From the NCBI RefSeq assembly GCF_900230215.1, contig NZ_LT907982.1, positions 682,001 to 746,000 on the forward strand: a DNA stretch of 64,000 bases, in the 5' to 3' direction. A model generated the notes under the pieces. The model had not been told where the DNA came from, searched no databases, and was given only the letters and a program-made list of their open reading frames with translations. The translations under genes were made by a program, and so were the position numbers. Source of the DNA: Jatrophihabitans sp. GAS493. Its GTDB lineage: Bacteria; Actinomycetota; Actinomycetes; Mycobacteriales; Jatrophihabitantaceae. Shown here piece by piece: positions 54,679 through 63,141 of this stretch. How positions within the stretch are numbered: position 1 is the stretch's first letter; each line of letters opens with the position of its first letter.

Positions 54679-55530
54679 CTAGTTCAGGCGCCGCATGCTG
54701 GCCGGTAGCTCGCCACCGGCATAGACGCTCTCGGTCAACTCGGCCAACGCCGTGAGGGCGACGTTCTGGCTGTACGGGCCGTAGGAGACGCGGGCCACCC
54801 CGAGCTGCTCCAGCCGCTCGAGGCTGAGCGAGCCCGGAACGGCGATCACACTGATCCTTCCCCGACCCAGCGCCTCGACCAGCGCGCCGACCGTCGGCTC
54901 GTCCAGCTTTCCCGGGACGAAGAAGCAAGCGGCACCGGCGTCCAGGTAAGCCCGTCCGCGCTCGATCGCGTCAGCCAGCACAGCCTTGGGATCTCGGTCG
55001 GCTCCCCGCAGAAATGCGTCGGTGCGGGCATTGAGCACGAAGCCAACCCCGGCCCGCTCACCGGCCTCGACCGCGTCGCTCACCGCGCGTACCGCCTCGG
55101 GCAGCGGCTTGAGCTGGTCCTCCAGATTGGCCCCGACCACTCCGACGTCGATGGCCCGGCTGATGGTCTCGCCGACGTCGCCGTACCCCGCCTCCAGGTC
55201 TGCCGTCACCGGTAGCTTCACCGACGCGGCGATCCGGGCCACTGCATCGATCATGAGCACCCGCGGAATCTGCTCACCGTCCGGGTACCCGTGGGCCGCG
55301 GCGATCGAATGACTCGCGGTAGCCAGCGCCTTGGTGCCGGGAGTCGCGGCGACCACCTGCGCGGTGATGACATCCCAGACGTTCACCAGCTTCAGCAACT
55401 GCGGAGCTGTGTGCAGACGCAGCAGTTCGGTGGCCTTCTCGGCGGTGGTCAGGTCGGCCACCGTCAGATCGTCCGGGTTCAGCTCGGCAAACTCTTCGGG
55501 CTCTTCGAAGCTCTCTTCGGTGCTCGTCAT
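54679..55530 (-). CDS. Isocitrate lyase/PEP mutase superfamily protein
   Basis: A 283-aa TIM-barrel protein. The family motifs are LVNVWDVITAQVVAATPGTKALATASHSIAAAHG, LPVTADLEAGYGDV with the metal-binding Asp and Glu, and NLEDQLKPL. The first ~35 residues are an acidic extension. Members make or break C-C or C-P bonds of oxaloacetate- or phosphonate-type substrates; the present substrate is unknown. The start overlaps the stop of the second MFS gene, so the two are coupled. Confidence 0.9.
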   Translation of the reverse strand: MTSTEESFEEPEEFAELNPDDLTVADLTTAEKATELLRLHTAPQLLKLVNVWDVITAQVVAATPGTKALATASHSIAAAHGYPDGEQIPRVLMIDAVARIAASVKLPVTADLEAGYGDVGETISRAIDVGVVGANLEDQLKPLPEAVRAVSDAVEAGERAGVGFVLNARTDAFLRGADRDPKAVLADAIERGRAYLDAGAACFFVPGKLDEPTVGALVEALGRGRISVIAVPGSLSLERLEQLGVARVSYGPYSQNVALTALAELTESVYAGGELPASMRRLN

Positions 55531-57038
55531 CCTTCGAACTTAGCTGGTTGCTCCTGACTGCCCTCGCTGATGCCGTCGTTGATGCCGTCGTTGCCGGCCT
55601 GCTGCACGTCGCGCTCGAACTCGGCCATCGGGTCGCGGGCATGCTTCGGCAGCATCGCCGAGAGGCCGAGCAGCACGGGCGTCAGGCAGAGCTCGACGAT
55701 GAAGCAGACTTCGATCGCCGAGACGAATCCGTAGTGCTCGACCCGGCTGAAGAAGATCGTCCCGAGGACCGCGACTCCGATCGCCCCGGCCAACTGCTGC
55801 ACCGCATTGAGGACACCGCTGGCCGAACCGGTCTCCTCATCGGTGACGGCGGCGAGGATGAAGTCGAAGAGCGGGGCCACGATCATGCCGGTGCCGATAC
55901 CCCAGACGAGCTGCGGCCCGACGAGCTCCAACGAGCTGGTGTGCAGTCCGTTGTTGTGCACGGTGAGCCACATCCAGGCGATGCCGACACCACCGATGAG
56001 GCCGCCGATCTGCAGCGCGGTGCGACCCAGTTTCGGCACCAGCACGGCCGATCCCAGGGCAGCACCGACGGCCATCCCGAAGGCGAACGGGCCGAGCGTC
56101 AGACCGGCATGAATGGCCGAGAATCCTTGACCAATCTGCAGGAACAGGGTCATCGTCAGCATGGTGCCGATCATCCCGGCGAAGAAGACGAGGATCATCA
56201 CCAGGCCGGCGCTGTAGCCGCGATGGGCGAAGATGCTCGGCACGACCAGCGGGTCCTTGTGCCGGCGCTGTCGGGAGATGGTCCACAGAACCAGCAGCCC
56301 GAGACTCGCCGCGCTGGCCAGCATCATCGCGTACGTCCAGAACGGCCAGCCGTACTCACGGCCCTGAATGAGCGGGAAGACCAGCAGACCGGCGAACGCC
56401 GCGACCAGCAGCGTCCCGACGACGTCGAGGCTGGGTGGAGTCTCGTCCATCGACTCCGGGAAGTACTTCGACGCACCGAGCGCGGCGATCAGGCCCAACG
56501 GCAGGTTGATGAGGAAGACCAGCCGCCAGCCGGTGTTGAAGAGGTCCGCGTCGACGAGGACGCCACCGAGGATCGGCCCGAGCACCGCGGATAGGCCGAT
56601 CACCGGCCCGAAGATGCCGAACGCGGTGGGCAGATCCTTCGGGGAGAAGGTGGCCCGCATGATGCCCAGCCCCTGGGGGATGAGCAGCGCGGCGGCGAAG
56701 CCCTGAATGAGGCGGAAGGTGATCAGCAGTTCGGCGTTCGGGGCCAGCGCGCAGGCCAGCGACGCCAGGACGAATCCGTAGGCCCCCATGATGAACAACC
56801 GTTTGCGGCCGTAGATATCGCCGAGGCGGGCGCCGGTGATGAGGCCGATGGAGAAGGTGAGCGCATAGCCACCGGTGATCCACTGCAGGGCGGTGGCGCT
56901 GGCGTTCAGATCCTCCTTGATCGTCGGCGCCGCGACGTTGACGATCGTGCTGTCGAAGAGATCCATGCACTCTGCGGCCAGCACGAGGGCGAGGATGAGC
57001 CACTTCCGCGGAAGGCTCACAACCGGTTGGACGGACAT
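55527..57038 (-). CDS. DHA2-family MFS transporter (second pump)
   Basis: The ATG at 57038, after GGGAGAAG, gives 503 aa with 14 membrane segments. The first helix holds LAAECMDLFDSTIVNVAAPT and motif A is GARLGDIYGRKR. The N-terminal extension of a longer frame (57071) is unsupported. A divergent TetR gene starts 95 bases away, with a palindrome between them. The PEP-mutase-like gene is coupled downstream. Confidence 0.93.
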   Translation of the reverse strand: MSVQPVVSLPRKWLILALVLAAECMDLFDSTIVNVAAPTIKEDLNASATALQWITGGYALTFSIGLITGARLGDIYGRKRLFIMGAYGFVLASLACALAPNAELLITFRLIQGFAAALLIPQGLGIMRATFSPKDLPTAFGIFGPVIGLSAVLGPILGGVLVDADLFNTGWRLVFLINLPLGLIAALGASKYFPESMDETPPSLDVVGTLLVAAFAGLLVFPLIQGREYGWPFWTYAMMLASAASLGLLVLWTISRQRRHKDPLVVPSIFAHRGYSAGLVMILVFFAGMIGTMLTMTLFLQIGQGFSAIHAGLTLGPFAFGMAVGAALGSAVLVPKLGRTALQIGGLIGGVGIAWMWLTVHNNGLHTSSLELVGPQLVWGIGTGMIVAPLFDFILAAVTDEETGSASGVLNAVQQLAGAIGVAVLGTIFFSRVEHYGFVSAIEVCFIVELCLTPVLLGLSAMLPKHARDPMAEFERDVQQAGNDGINDGISEGSQEQPAKFEG

Positions 57039-57101
57039 TACTTCTCCCTGTTTCGAAATATTGGAACACAAGTTGCGAGTGCAAATACAACGTTCGCACT
57101 C

Positions 57102-57116
57102 ACGAACATTGTTCGT
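57102..57116. promoter_or_regulatory. Palindromic operator between the second pump and its TetR gene
   Basis: ACGAACA (57102-57108), one central base and TGTTCGT (57110-57116) form a perfect 15-base palindrome in the 95-base divergent region. It lies 17 bases before the TetR start, a good place for control of both genes. Confidence 0.7.
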
Positions 57117-57133
57117 AGCGTAGATTCACGTTC

Positions 57134-57859
57134 GTGTCCGAGTCAAGCCCACTTCCCCCCGCGCCGCGACGCCCCGACCGCCTGGGGCGGGTCGATCGCA
57201 AGCCAGCCCTGAGCGTGGACGTCATCGTCCAGGCGGGAATCGACGTCCTCGACGAGGGCGGGGCCGACGCGCTCTCCATGCGCCGGGTGGCCGAACGGCT
57301 CGGCACCGGAGCCGCCTCCCTCTATGCCTACGTGCGCAATAAGGACGAGCTGCTCGAGTTGATGTACGACGAGTTGATATCCCGGGTGCCGATCCCGACC
57401 CCCGACCCGGCCCGCTGGCGGGAGCAGATTCGCGAGGTGATCGGCGGGATGCGCCGGATGCTGCAGGACCATGCCGAGGTCGCGATGGCCGGAGCCGGCC
57501 GAGTGCCGATGTCCGAGAAGGGCCTAGCCGGTGCCGAGGGGGTCACCGCCCTGCTCAACGCCGGCGGGTTGCCGCCCCGGATCGTCGGTATGGCGGCTGA
57601 CCTGATCGGGCTCTACATCACGGCGATCGCCTTCGAGGAGAGCACCTTCTCCCGCTCGGGCATGGACCCGGAGACCGCCGCCGAGTACTTCACCCGAGTC
57701 CACGAGTTCTACGTCGCTCTCCCGGCCGATCGCTATCCGGTCATGGCGATGCTCGGCTCGGCCCTCACCGGTCCGGACGGCGACGAGCGCTTCGCCTTCG
57801 GCCTGGACGTCATCCTGGCCGGGTTAGTCGCCCTGGCCGACGACCCTTGCTGGGCCTGA
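57134..57859 (+). CDS. TetR-family regulator (second pump)
   Basis: A 241-aa regulator from GTG 57134. The helix-turn-helix is MRRVAERLGTGAASLYAYVRNKDELLELMYDEL, and the C-terminal part fits the TetR_C class. It is divergent from the second MFS pump and probably represses it through the palindrome at 57102-57116. Confidence 0.92.
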   Translation: MSESSPLPPAPRRPDRLGRVDRKPALSVDVIVQAGIDVLDEGGADALSMRRVAERLGTGAASLYAYVRNKDELLELMYDELISRVPIPTPDPARWREQIREVIGGMRRMLQDHAEVAMAGAGRVPMSEKGLAGAEGVTALLNAGGLPPRIVGMAADLIGLYITAIAFEESTFSRSGMDPETAAEYFTRVHEFYVALPADRYPVMAMLGSALTGPDGDERFAFGLDVILAGLVALADDPCWA

Positions 57860-57888
57860 GTACTGAACCTGACGATCTGATGCAAACC

Positions 57889-57910
57889 GTTCATGTTCTG
57901 TTCACCTAAA
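57889..57910 (+). promoter_or_regulatory. PHO-box-like direct repeat upstream of the phosphate transporter
   Basis: Two 11-base units, GTTCATGTTCT (57889-57899) and GTTCACCTAAA (57900-57910), match the actinobacterial PhoP box, in which GTTCACC repeats every 11 bases. It lies 85 bases before the pit start codon. Only two units are seen, and the first is degenerate. Confidence 0.65.
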
Positions 57911-57994
57911 GTCGATAGCTTCGCCGAGCGGGGCGTGCTAGCCCGCGGGTCTCGTCCCAACAGCTAAAAATCCCCTCACAGACTGGGCTCGTAC

Positions 57995-59179
57995 ATGGAC
58001 GTCTCGTTCTTGGTCGTCGTCGTGATCGTCACGGCCCTGGCGTTCGACTTCACCAACGGGTTCCATGACACGGCCAACGCGATGGCCACCTCCATCGCCA
58101 CCGGAGCGTTGCGTCCGCGGGTTGCCGTCGTAATCTCCGGGATTCTCAACGTGATCGGTGCCTTCATCTCCACCGAGGTCGCCAAGACGATCTCGGGCGG
58201 GATCATCGACGACAGCAAACTCACCGCGCCGGGTGTCAACGGCACCGCGATCATCTTCGCCGGACTCATCGGCGCCGTCCTCTGGAACCTGGTCACCTGG
58301 CTCATCGGACTCCCCTCCTCCTCCTCGCACGCGCTCTTCGGCGGCCTGATCGGAGCGGTCTGGGTGGTGGTCGGTGTCGACGCCATCAACTTCAACATGG
58401 TCTTCTCCAAGATCATCCTGCCCGCGCTCATCTCCCCCTTCGTCTGCGGCCTCGTGGCCCTGATCGGCACGTACGCCGCGTACACGATCACCCATCGCGC
58501 CGATAAGAAGACGGCCGAGGGTGGCTTCCGACGGGGCCAGACCATGTCGGCCTCCATGGTCTCGCTGGCCCACGGCACCGGTGACGCGCAGAAGACGATG
58601 GGCGTCATCACGCTGGTCCTCATCATCAACGGCTACCAGGCCAGCGGCTCCGGCCCGCTGCCGTGGGTCATCCTGACCTCCGGCTTGGCGATCGGCCTCG
58701 GCACCGCCGTCGGCGGCTGGCGCATCATCCGCACGATGGGTAAGGGCTTGACCGACATCGAATCGCCCCAGGGCTTCGCGGCCGAGACCGCTTCGACGGC
58801 CGTCCTGCTCGCCTCCGCCCACATGGGATTCGCCCTCTCCACGACCCAGGTCTGCTCAGGGGGCATCCTCGGTGCCGGGCTCGGGCGACGGTTGGCCGAG
58901 GTGCGCTGGAACGTGGCTGGACGGATGGCCCTGGCCTGGCTCTTCACCCTCCCGGTGGCCGCGTTGATCGGCGCGATGGCCGGCAAATTGGCCAGCCAGG
59001 GCAACGGCGGAGTGCTCGCCGTCGCGGTCGTCGCCCTGCTGCTCGTCGGGTTCATCGTCATGCGCTCCCGCCGCGCGCCGGTGACCAGCGAGAACGTCAA
59101 CGACCTCCCCTCGTCCCTGGCCCTCGTCCCTGACCCTGCCCCCATCCCGGAGCCCGCAGCGGCACCGATCGCGGTCTGA
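57995..59179 (+). CDS. Low-affinity inorganic phosphate transporter (Pit family)
   Basis: A 394-aa membrane protein with about ten hydrophobic segments. The N-terminal FDFTNGFHDTANAMATSIATGAL and the internal repeat region SMVSLAHGTGDAQKTMG are both Pit signatures. It imports phosphate, usually as a metal complex, with protons. A PHO-box-like repeat lies upstream and a small membrane protein gene follows after 13 bases. Confidence 0.95.
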   Translation: MDVSFLVVVVIVTALAFDFTNGFHDTANAMATSIATGALRPRVAVVISGILNVIGAFISTEVAKTISGGIIDDSKLTAPGVNGTAIIFAGLIGAVLWNLVTWLIGLPSSSSHALFGGLIGAVWVVVGVDAINFNMVFSKIILPALISPFVCGLVALIGTYAAYTITHRADKKTAEGGFRRGQTMSASMVSLAHGTGDAQKTMGVITLVLIINGYQASGSGPLPWVILTSGLAIGLGTAVGGWRIIRTMGKGLTDIESPQGFAAETASTAVLLASAHMGFALSTTQVCSGGILGAGLGRRLAEVRWNVAGRMALAWLFTLPVAALIGAMAGKLASQGNGGVLAVAVVALLLVGFIVMRSRRAPVTSENVNDLPSSLALVPDPAPIPEPAAAPIAV

Positions 59180-59192
59180 GCGGAGTCCACGC

Positions 59193-59519
59193 ATGAGTCA
59201 CAGCGCCATCGCCGCCGCTGCCAACGCAGCCACCACAGCCACCGCAGCCACTGGGTCGAAGCCGTTCATCGACTGGGCCTCGCTGGGAAAGGTCGTCGGG
59301 GTCAGCTTCGTGTTCGGCGTCGCGATCGTCGTGCTCTTCGCGATCGGGATCGTCGGAGTCTCCTGGATTCGAGGTGAGACCGGCACAGACGCCGACGGCG
59401 TCGCCCCGCCGGCCCAGAGCCGGCCGATCGGGTACGCGATCTCCGGAACCTGCTTCGCCGTCTGCGCCGGTGCTGTGCTCTACGGCCTCTGGCTGATGAT
59501 CCCCCAGTTCCACAACTAG
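59193..59519 (+). CDS. Small membrane protein next to pit
   Basis: A 108-aa protein with an Ala/Thr-rich N-terminus, one membrane segment at about 33-58 (VVGVSFVFGVAIVVLFAIGIVGVSW) and a second at about 80-103. I do not recognise a named family. Its position 13 bases after the phosphate transporter gene suggests an accessory role. Confidence 0.7.
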   Translation: MSHSAIAAAANAATTATAATGSKPFIDWASLGKVVGVSFVFGVAIVVLFAIGIVGVSWIRGETGTDADGVAPPAQSRPIGYAISGTCFAVCAGAVLYGLWLMIPQFHN

Positions 59520-59559
59520 TTCCGCTGATGGCGGCGGCTCGTCACTAAGCTCGCTGAAC

Positions 59560-59907
59560 ATGATCACCATGTCGCGGGCACGTTTCGCCGCACTCGTGGA
59601 GGATGCCCTCGACGCGATCCCGGCGGAGTTCGCCTCCCGGCTGGGCAACGTCGTCATCCAGATCGAGGAGGAGAACCCCGACGAGCCCGAGACGCTCGGA
59701 CTCTACGTCGGGGTTGCGCTGACCGAGCGTCTATCCGACTACAGCTTCGCCACCCCGGACACGATCACCATCTATCGACGGCCGATCCTGCAACTCTGTG
59801 CGACGGAGGAGGAGGTCGCCGACGAGGTGGCGATCACCGTGGTGCACGAGATCGGGCACTTCTTCGGCATCGACGACGACCGGTTGCACGACCTGGGATG
59901 GGCTTAG
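59560..59907 (+). CDS. Zincin-like metallopeptidase
   Basis: A 115-aa protein with the zinc-binding motif HEIGHFFGIDDDRLHDLGW (HExxHxxGxxD). The start MSRARFAALVEDALDAIPAEF and YRRPILQLC are typical of the small stand-alone metallopeptidase family common in actinobacteria. Its substrates are unknown. No signal peptide is present. Confidence 0.92.
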   Translation: MITMSRARFAALVEDALDAIPAEFASRLGNVVIQIEEENPDEPETLGLYVGVALTERLSDYSFATPDTITIYRRPILQLCATEEEVADEVAITVVHEIGHFFGIDDDRLHDLGWA

Positions 59908-59911
59908 TTCC

Positions 59912-60319
59912 ATGGGCGATTCGATCGTCGGGAGTTCGGCATCGTCGTCCCAGGCCCGAAAGCTCGGGCTGCGGCCGGGACTACGACTGGCGCTGATCAA
60001 TCAGCCGGCTGGGTGGAGCCTGGCCGACCCGCCGGCTGACTTGGAGCTCATCGAGAGCGGGCCAGTCGACGTGATCCTGGCCTTCTTCACGGCAGCGGCC
60101 GAGGTCGTGGCCGGCTACCAGGTGCTCGGCACGCGCATCCGTCCGGCTGGTGGACTCTGGATCGCCTGGCCTCGACGAGCAGCCGGACACCGCAGCGACA
60201 TCGACGGCGAAGTACTGCGCGAACTGATCCTGCCCTCGGGGCTGGTCGACAACAAGAACGCGGCCATCGACGAGGACTGGTCGGGGCTGCGCTTCGTGTG
60301 GCGGATCAGTCTCCGCTGA
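59912..60319 (+). CDS. DUF3052-family protein
   Basis: The ATG at 59912, four bases after the metallopeptidase stop, gives 135 aa. The sequence ARKLGLRPGLRLALINQPAGW, VDVILAFFTAAAEV and GGLWIAWPRRAAG, ending LVDNKNAAIDEDWSGLRFVWR, matches DUF3052. The function is unknown. A 20-base duplication spans its stop codon. Confidence 0.9.
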   Translation: MGDSIVGSSASSSQARKLGLRPGLRLALINQPAGWSLADPPADLELIESGPVDVILAFFTAAAEVVAGYQVLGTRIRPAGGLWIAWPRRAAGHRSDIDGEVLRELILPSGLVDNKNAAIDEDWSGLRFVWRISLR

Positions 60320-60342
60320 CGAGGATCAGTCTCCGCTGACGC
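60303..60342. repeat. 20-base tandem duplication shared by two convergent gene ends
   Basis: Two copies of a 20-base unit beginning GGATCAGTCTCCGCTGACG (60303-60322 and 60323-60342). The DUF3052 stop lies in the first copy; the end of the convergent TetR gene lies across the second. Each copy can supply a stop to either gene. Confidence 0.85.
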
Positions 60343-61021
60343 GCAGCTGGTGCATCCCCCGGACACCGGCGATGAAGAGGTCGATGCCGGCGCTGTAGTA
60401 GAACTCCTCGTCGTCGCAGTCGATGAGGTCGTCGGAAGCCTCGATCACATGCGGGTACCGGTCGGCCGGAAGTGAGGCCAGCCGCGCCCGCTTCGCCGCC
60501 AACGCGGCATCGGTATCCACGACGCCGAGCTCCAATCCGGGCTCAGCGCTGCAGAGCATGATCGCCGTATGCAGCGCCTGATGCGCAAGGTTGGCCGCTT
60601 CCGCGACGCTGAATCCGGCTGAGCGCAGCAGCGACAGCGTCTGCTCAGTGAGCTCGAGTCCGTGCTCAGACGCGACGATCCGGGTCGCCGCCAGGTTGGC
60701 GAGACTCGGGTGGGCCCGCAGCACGGTGACCAGGTTGGTCACGATCACCCGCAGTCGCTCGTCCCAGCGCGCAGCGGTGTCGGCGCTGAGCTCGATCCGG
60801 CCGATCACGTCGTCGCCGATCGCATCGAAGAGCTCGTCCTTGTTCTTGAAGTGCCAGTAGAGGGCCATCGGGGTGACGCCCAACTCCTGGGCCAGCCGGC
60901 GAATCGTCACCGCGGCCAGACCCTCGGCATCCGCGATGGTGAAGGCGCGGTCGATCACCGCCGAGCGGCTCAGCTGCGGACGCGCGTCAACCGGCGCGGT
61001 TTTGAGGATCACGCTTGACAA
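60326..61021 (-). CDS. TetR-family regulator (third pump)
   Basis: A 231-aa regulator. The helix-turn-helix is IRRLAQELGVTPMALYWHFKNKDELFDAI, and the rest fits the TetR_C class. It is divergent from the third MFS pump with a 58-base gap. A near-perfect 28-base palindrome lies between them. Confidence 0.93.
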   Translation of the reverse strand: MSSVILKTAPVDARPQLSRSAVIDRAFTIADAEGLAAVTIRRLAQELGVTPMALYWHFKNKDELFDAIGDDVIGRIELSADTAARWDERLRVIVTNLVTVLRAHPSLANLAATRIVASEHGLELTEQTLSLLRSAGFSVAEAANLAHQALHTAIMLCSAEPGLELGVVDTDAALAAKRARLASLPADRYPHVIEASDDLIDCDDEEFYYSAGIDLFIAGVRGMHQLRVSGD

Positions 61022-61045
61022 CTATACGCGGTACAGGCCTACTAT
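61015..61045 (+). promoter_or_regulatory. Promoter of the third MFS pump
   Basis: TTGACA (61015-61020) and TACTAT (61040-61045) fit -35 and -10 boxes with a long 19-base spacer. The operator palindrome overlaps the -10 region, which explains how the TetR protein could repress. Confidence 0.5.
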
Positions 61046-61069
61046 ACGTTGTACATGTACGCCGTATAG
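61042..61069. promoter_or_regulatory. Palindromic operator of the third pump
   Basis: The arms 61042-61055 and 61056-61069 are reverse complements with two mismatches; the outer sevens are CTATACG and CGTATAG, and the centre is GTACATGTAC. A further half-site CTATACG lies at 61022-61028. This is a strong candidate binding site for the divergent TetR protein. Confidence 0.75.
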
Positions 61070-61079
61070 GGAGCCCGAG

Positions 61080-62537
61080 ATGACCACCGTTTCTGACAAT
61101 CAGACCGCACCTCGCCGGGCGCGCTGGGCGCTGCTCGCCGTCGCCCTCGCGACCTTCATGACCTACCTCGACAACAACATCATCAATGTGGCGATGCCCG
61201 CCATCCAGCGCGATCTGCAGCTCTCGGTCTCCGGACTGGAGTGGGTGGTGAGCGGCTACATCCTGACCTTCGCCGGCCTCCTGCTCGTCGGCGGTCGACT
61301 GGCCGACGCCTTCGGGCGCAAGCGCCTGTTCCTCATCGGCCTCGGCATCTTCACGATTGCCTCGCTGGCCGCCGGCCTCTCCGACAGTTCGGTCACCCTG
61401 ATCGCGGCCCGCGTAGTGCAGGGGCTGGGTGCTGCTCTGGTTACCCCGACGACGCTGGCGATCATCTCGGCGACCTTCACCAACACCAAAGCCCGCAACG
61501 CCGCGGTCGGCATCTGGAGTGCCGTCGGCGCACTGGCCCTGGCCGTCGGTCCGCTGCTCGGCGGGGTGCTGAGCCAGCACGCATCCTGGGGCTGGATCTT
61601 CTTCATCAACGTTCCGGTCGGTGTCGCGACGCTGGCCCTCGGGGCCTGGGCGATCACCGAGTCCCGCGAGAGCACAGCCCGCGGACTCGACCTCCCGGGA
61701 CTCATCACCTCCGCGCTCGCCCTCTTCACACTGACCTACGCGCTGATCGAGGGCCACGACAAGGGCTGGACTTCAGTGACGATTCTCGGCGCATTCGCGC
61801 TGTCGGCGGTGATGCTCGTCGTCTTCATCCAGATCGAACGCCGCAGTGCCGCCCCCATGGTGGACGTTGCCCTCTTCACCGAGCGCGCCTTCAGCGGAGG
61901 CACGATTGCCTTGATGATGTGGGCCTTCGGCCTCTTCGGGATCTACTTCTTCACTTCGCTGTACCTGCAGAACGTGCTCGGCTTCTCCCCGACGAAGGCC
62001 GGGCTCGCTTTCGTCCCGATGGCGCTGCTGATGGCGGTGAGCGCGATCGTCTCCGAGCGGGTGGCCCTGCGCTTCGGCGCCCACCGCTCCACCGCATTCG
62101 CCATGTTCCTGATGGCCGCCGGGATCGCCTCGGTGAGCATGCTCGGCGAGTCGGCATCCTTCCTCGATCTGATGCCGAGTTTCGCGATCATCGGCATCGG
62201 CGGTGGCTTGACCATCCCGCTCACCACCTCGGTGCTGGCGGTGATGCCGGTCGAGCAGTCCGGAGTCGCATCCGCCCTCTTCAACGCCTCCCGGGAGGTG
62301 GCCGGACTGTTGGGGATCACCGTCATCGGCGCCATCCTGGTAGCGCGCCAGACAACCGCGCTGGCTCAGGGTCACTCGGCCACCGACGCCTTCCTGACCG
62401 GCTACCGCACCGGCCTGGTGGTGGCGGCCGTACTCGTCGCCGCCGGTGGCGTGGCCGCTTGGATCGCCCTGCGGCCCTCGACCGCGGTAACTCCGCCGAG
62501 TCCCACCGAGGCGGCTGAATTGGCCCTGGCCGGCTAA
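61080..62537 (+). CDS. DHA2-family MFS transporter (third pump)
   Basis: The ATG at 61080 gives 485 aa with 14 membrane segments; the longer frame from 60873 runs through the divergent TetR gene. The first helix has LATFMTYLDNNIINVAMPA and motif A is GGRLADAFGRKR. It exports an unknown compound. It is paired with the divergent TetR gene through the palindrome at 61042-61069. Confidence 0.93.
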   Translation: MTTVSDNQTAPRRARWALLAVALATFMTYLDNNIINVAMPAIQRDLQLSVSGLEWVVSGYILTFAGLLLVGGRLADAFGRKRLFLIGLGIFTIASLAAGLSDSSVTLIAARVVQGLGAALVTPTTLAIISATFTNTKARNAAVGIWSAVGALALAVGPLLGGVLSQHASWGWIFFINVPVGVATLALGAWAITESRESTARGLDLPGLITSALALFTLTYALIEGHDKGWTSVTILGAFALSAVMLVVFIQIERRSAAPMVDVALFTERAFSGGTIALMMWAFGLFGIYFFTSLYLQNVLGFSPTKAGLAFVPMALLMAVSAIVSERVALRFGAHRSTAFAMFLMAAGIASVSMLGESASFLDLMPSFAIIGIGGGLTIPLTTSVLAVMPVEQSGVASALFNASREVAGLLGITVIGAILVARQTTALAQGHSATDAFLTGYRTGLVVAAVLVAAGGVAAWIALRPSTAVTPPSPTEAAELALAG

Positions 62538-62563
62538 CGGATCGCCCGCTCCGCGCGGCGTCG

Positions 62564-62592
62564 CTGTGGATAACTTTTCCGGTTATCCACAG
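62564..62592. repeat. Two inverted DnaA boxes forming a hairpin
   Basis: CTGTGGATAAC (62564-62574) and GTTATCCACAG (62582-62592) are perfect inverted arms around a 7-base spacer. Each contains a consensus DnaA box, TTATCCACA (62565-62573 on the minus strand, 62583-62591 on the plus strand). It lies 27 bases after the third pump, so it may act as a terminator hairpin, a DnaA-binding site or both. Confidence 0.75.
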
Positions 62593-62696
62593 TGGCGCCG
62601 TTCGTGCTTCCGGCGCCCGCGATTCGGCCTACATTCTCTGCGAGGGACCCGCTGAGCGGGTGCACCTCCAACTCGTCGCTCGGGAGGGAATTCGCA

Positions 62697-62963
62697 GTGA
62701 TCATCGTCGGAACACGCACAAAATTCAGGGTGTTGGCTATCGTGCACTTCGTCTGCGGCGTCTGTCACCGTCCGGCTCCGCAGCAGATGCTCGAGCGGAC
62801 GAGCAAGTTCACCCTCTTCTTCATCCCGCTCTTCCCGGTCGCCAAATCGCGCTACGCACGGTGCGCGCACTGCGGTCTGTCCACACCGATGAGTGCGGCC
62901 CGAGCCGACGAGTACGTGGCCTCTACGCGATCGCCTCAACTACTGCGCCTAACGGCAGTCTGA
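62697..62963 (+). CDS. Zinc-ribbon protein
   Basis: The GTG at 62697 with GGAGGG upstream gives 88 aa. It has two Cys pairs, FVCGVCH and ARCAHCGL, separated by SKFTLFFIPLFPVAKSRY, which matches the zinc-ribbon_15 family. The FFIPLFP stretch is the hallmark. Function is unknown. Confidence 0.85.
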   Translation: MIIVGTRTKFRVLAIVHFVCGVCHRPAPQQMLERTSKFTLFFIPLFPVAKSRYARCAHCGLSTPMSAARADEYVASTRSPQLLRLTAV

Positions 62964-63005
62964 CCTTCCTGTGTGTGGCCCGCGTCATGTGGATGGGACA
63001 TATTC

Positions 63006-63034
63006 TTGACTTGTCTCAGGACCCGTTCTAGCGT
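63006..63034 (+). promoter_or_regulatory. Promoter of the cutinase gene
   Basis: TTGACT (63006-63011), a 17-base spacer and TAGCGT (63029-63034) fit a vegetative sigma-factor promoter. The leader to the ATG would be about 100 bases. Confidence 0.6.
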
Positions 63035-63141
63035 CCCTTCCGTCCGTCAGCCGACGGTCGTCACGCCGCACCGGGACAGGGTCCAGCCCGTTCTTGGGCC
63101 CGCGCCAGTGCCCGTGACAGCGTCTGAGATTTGGAGTGCAC

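Noticed and set aside
57102-57116. LexA/SOS box between the second pump and its regulator
   Set aside because: The actinobacterial SOS box needs four bases between GAAC and GTTC; here only three are present. A TetR operator explains it better.
63035-63141. c-di-AMP (ydaO-type) riboswitch in the cutinase leader
   Set aside because: Such switches precede secreted proteins in actinobacteria, but the conserved core sequences are not visible in this roughly 100-base leader.
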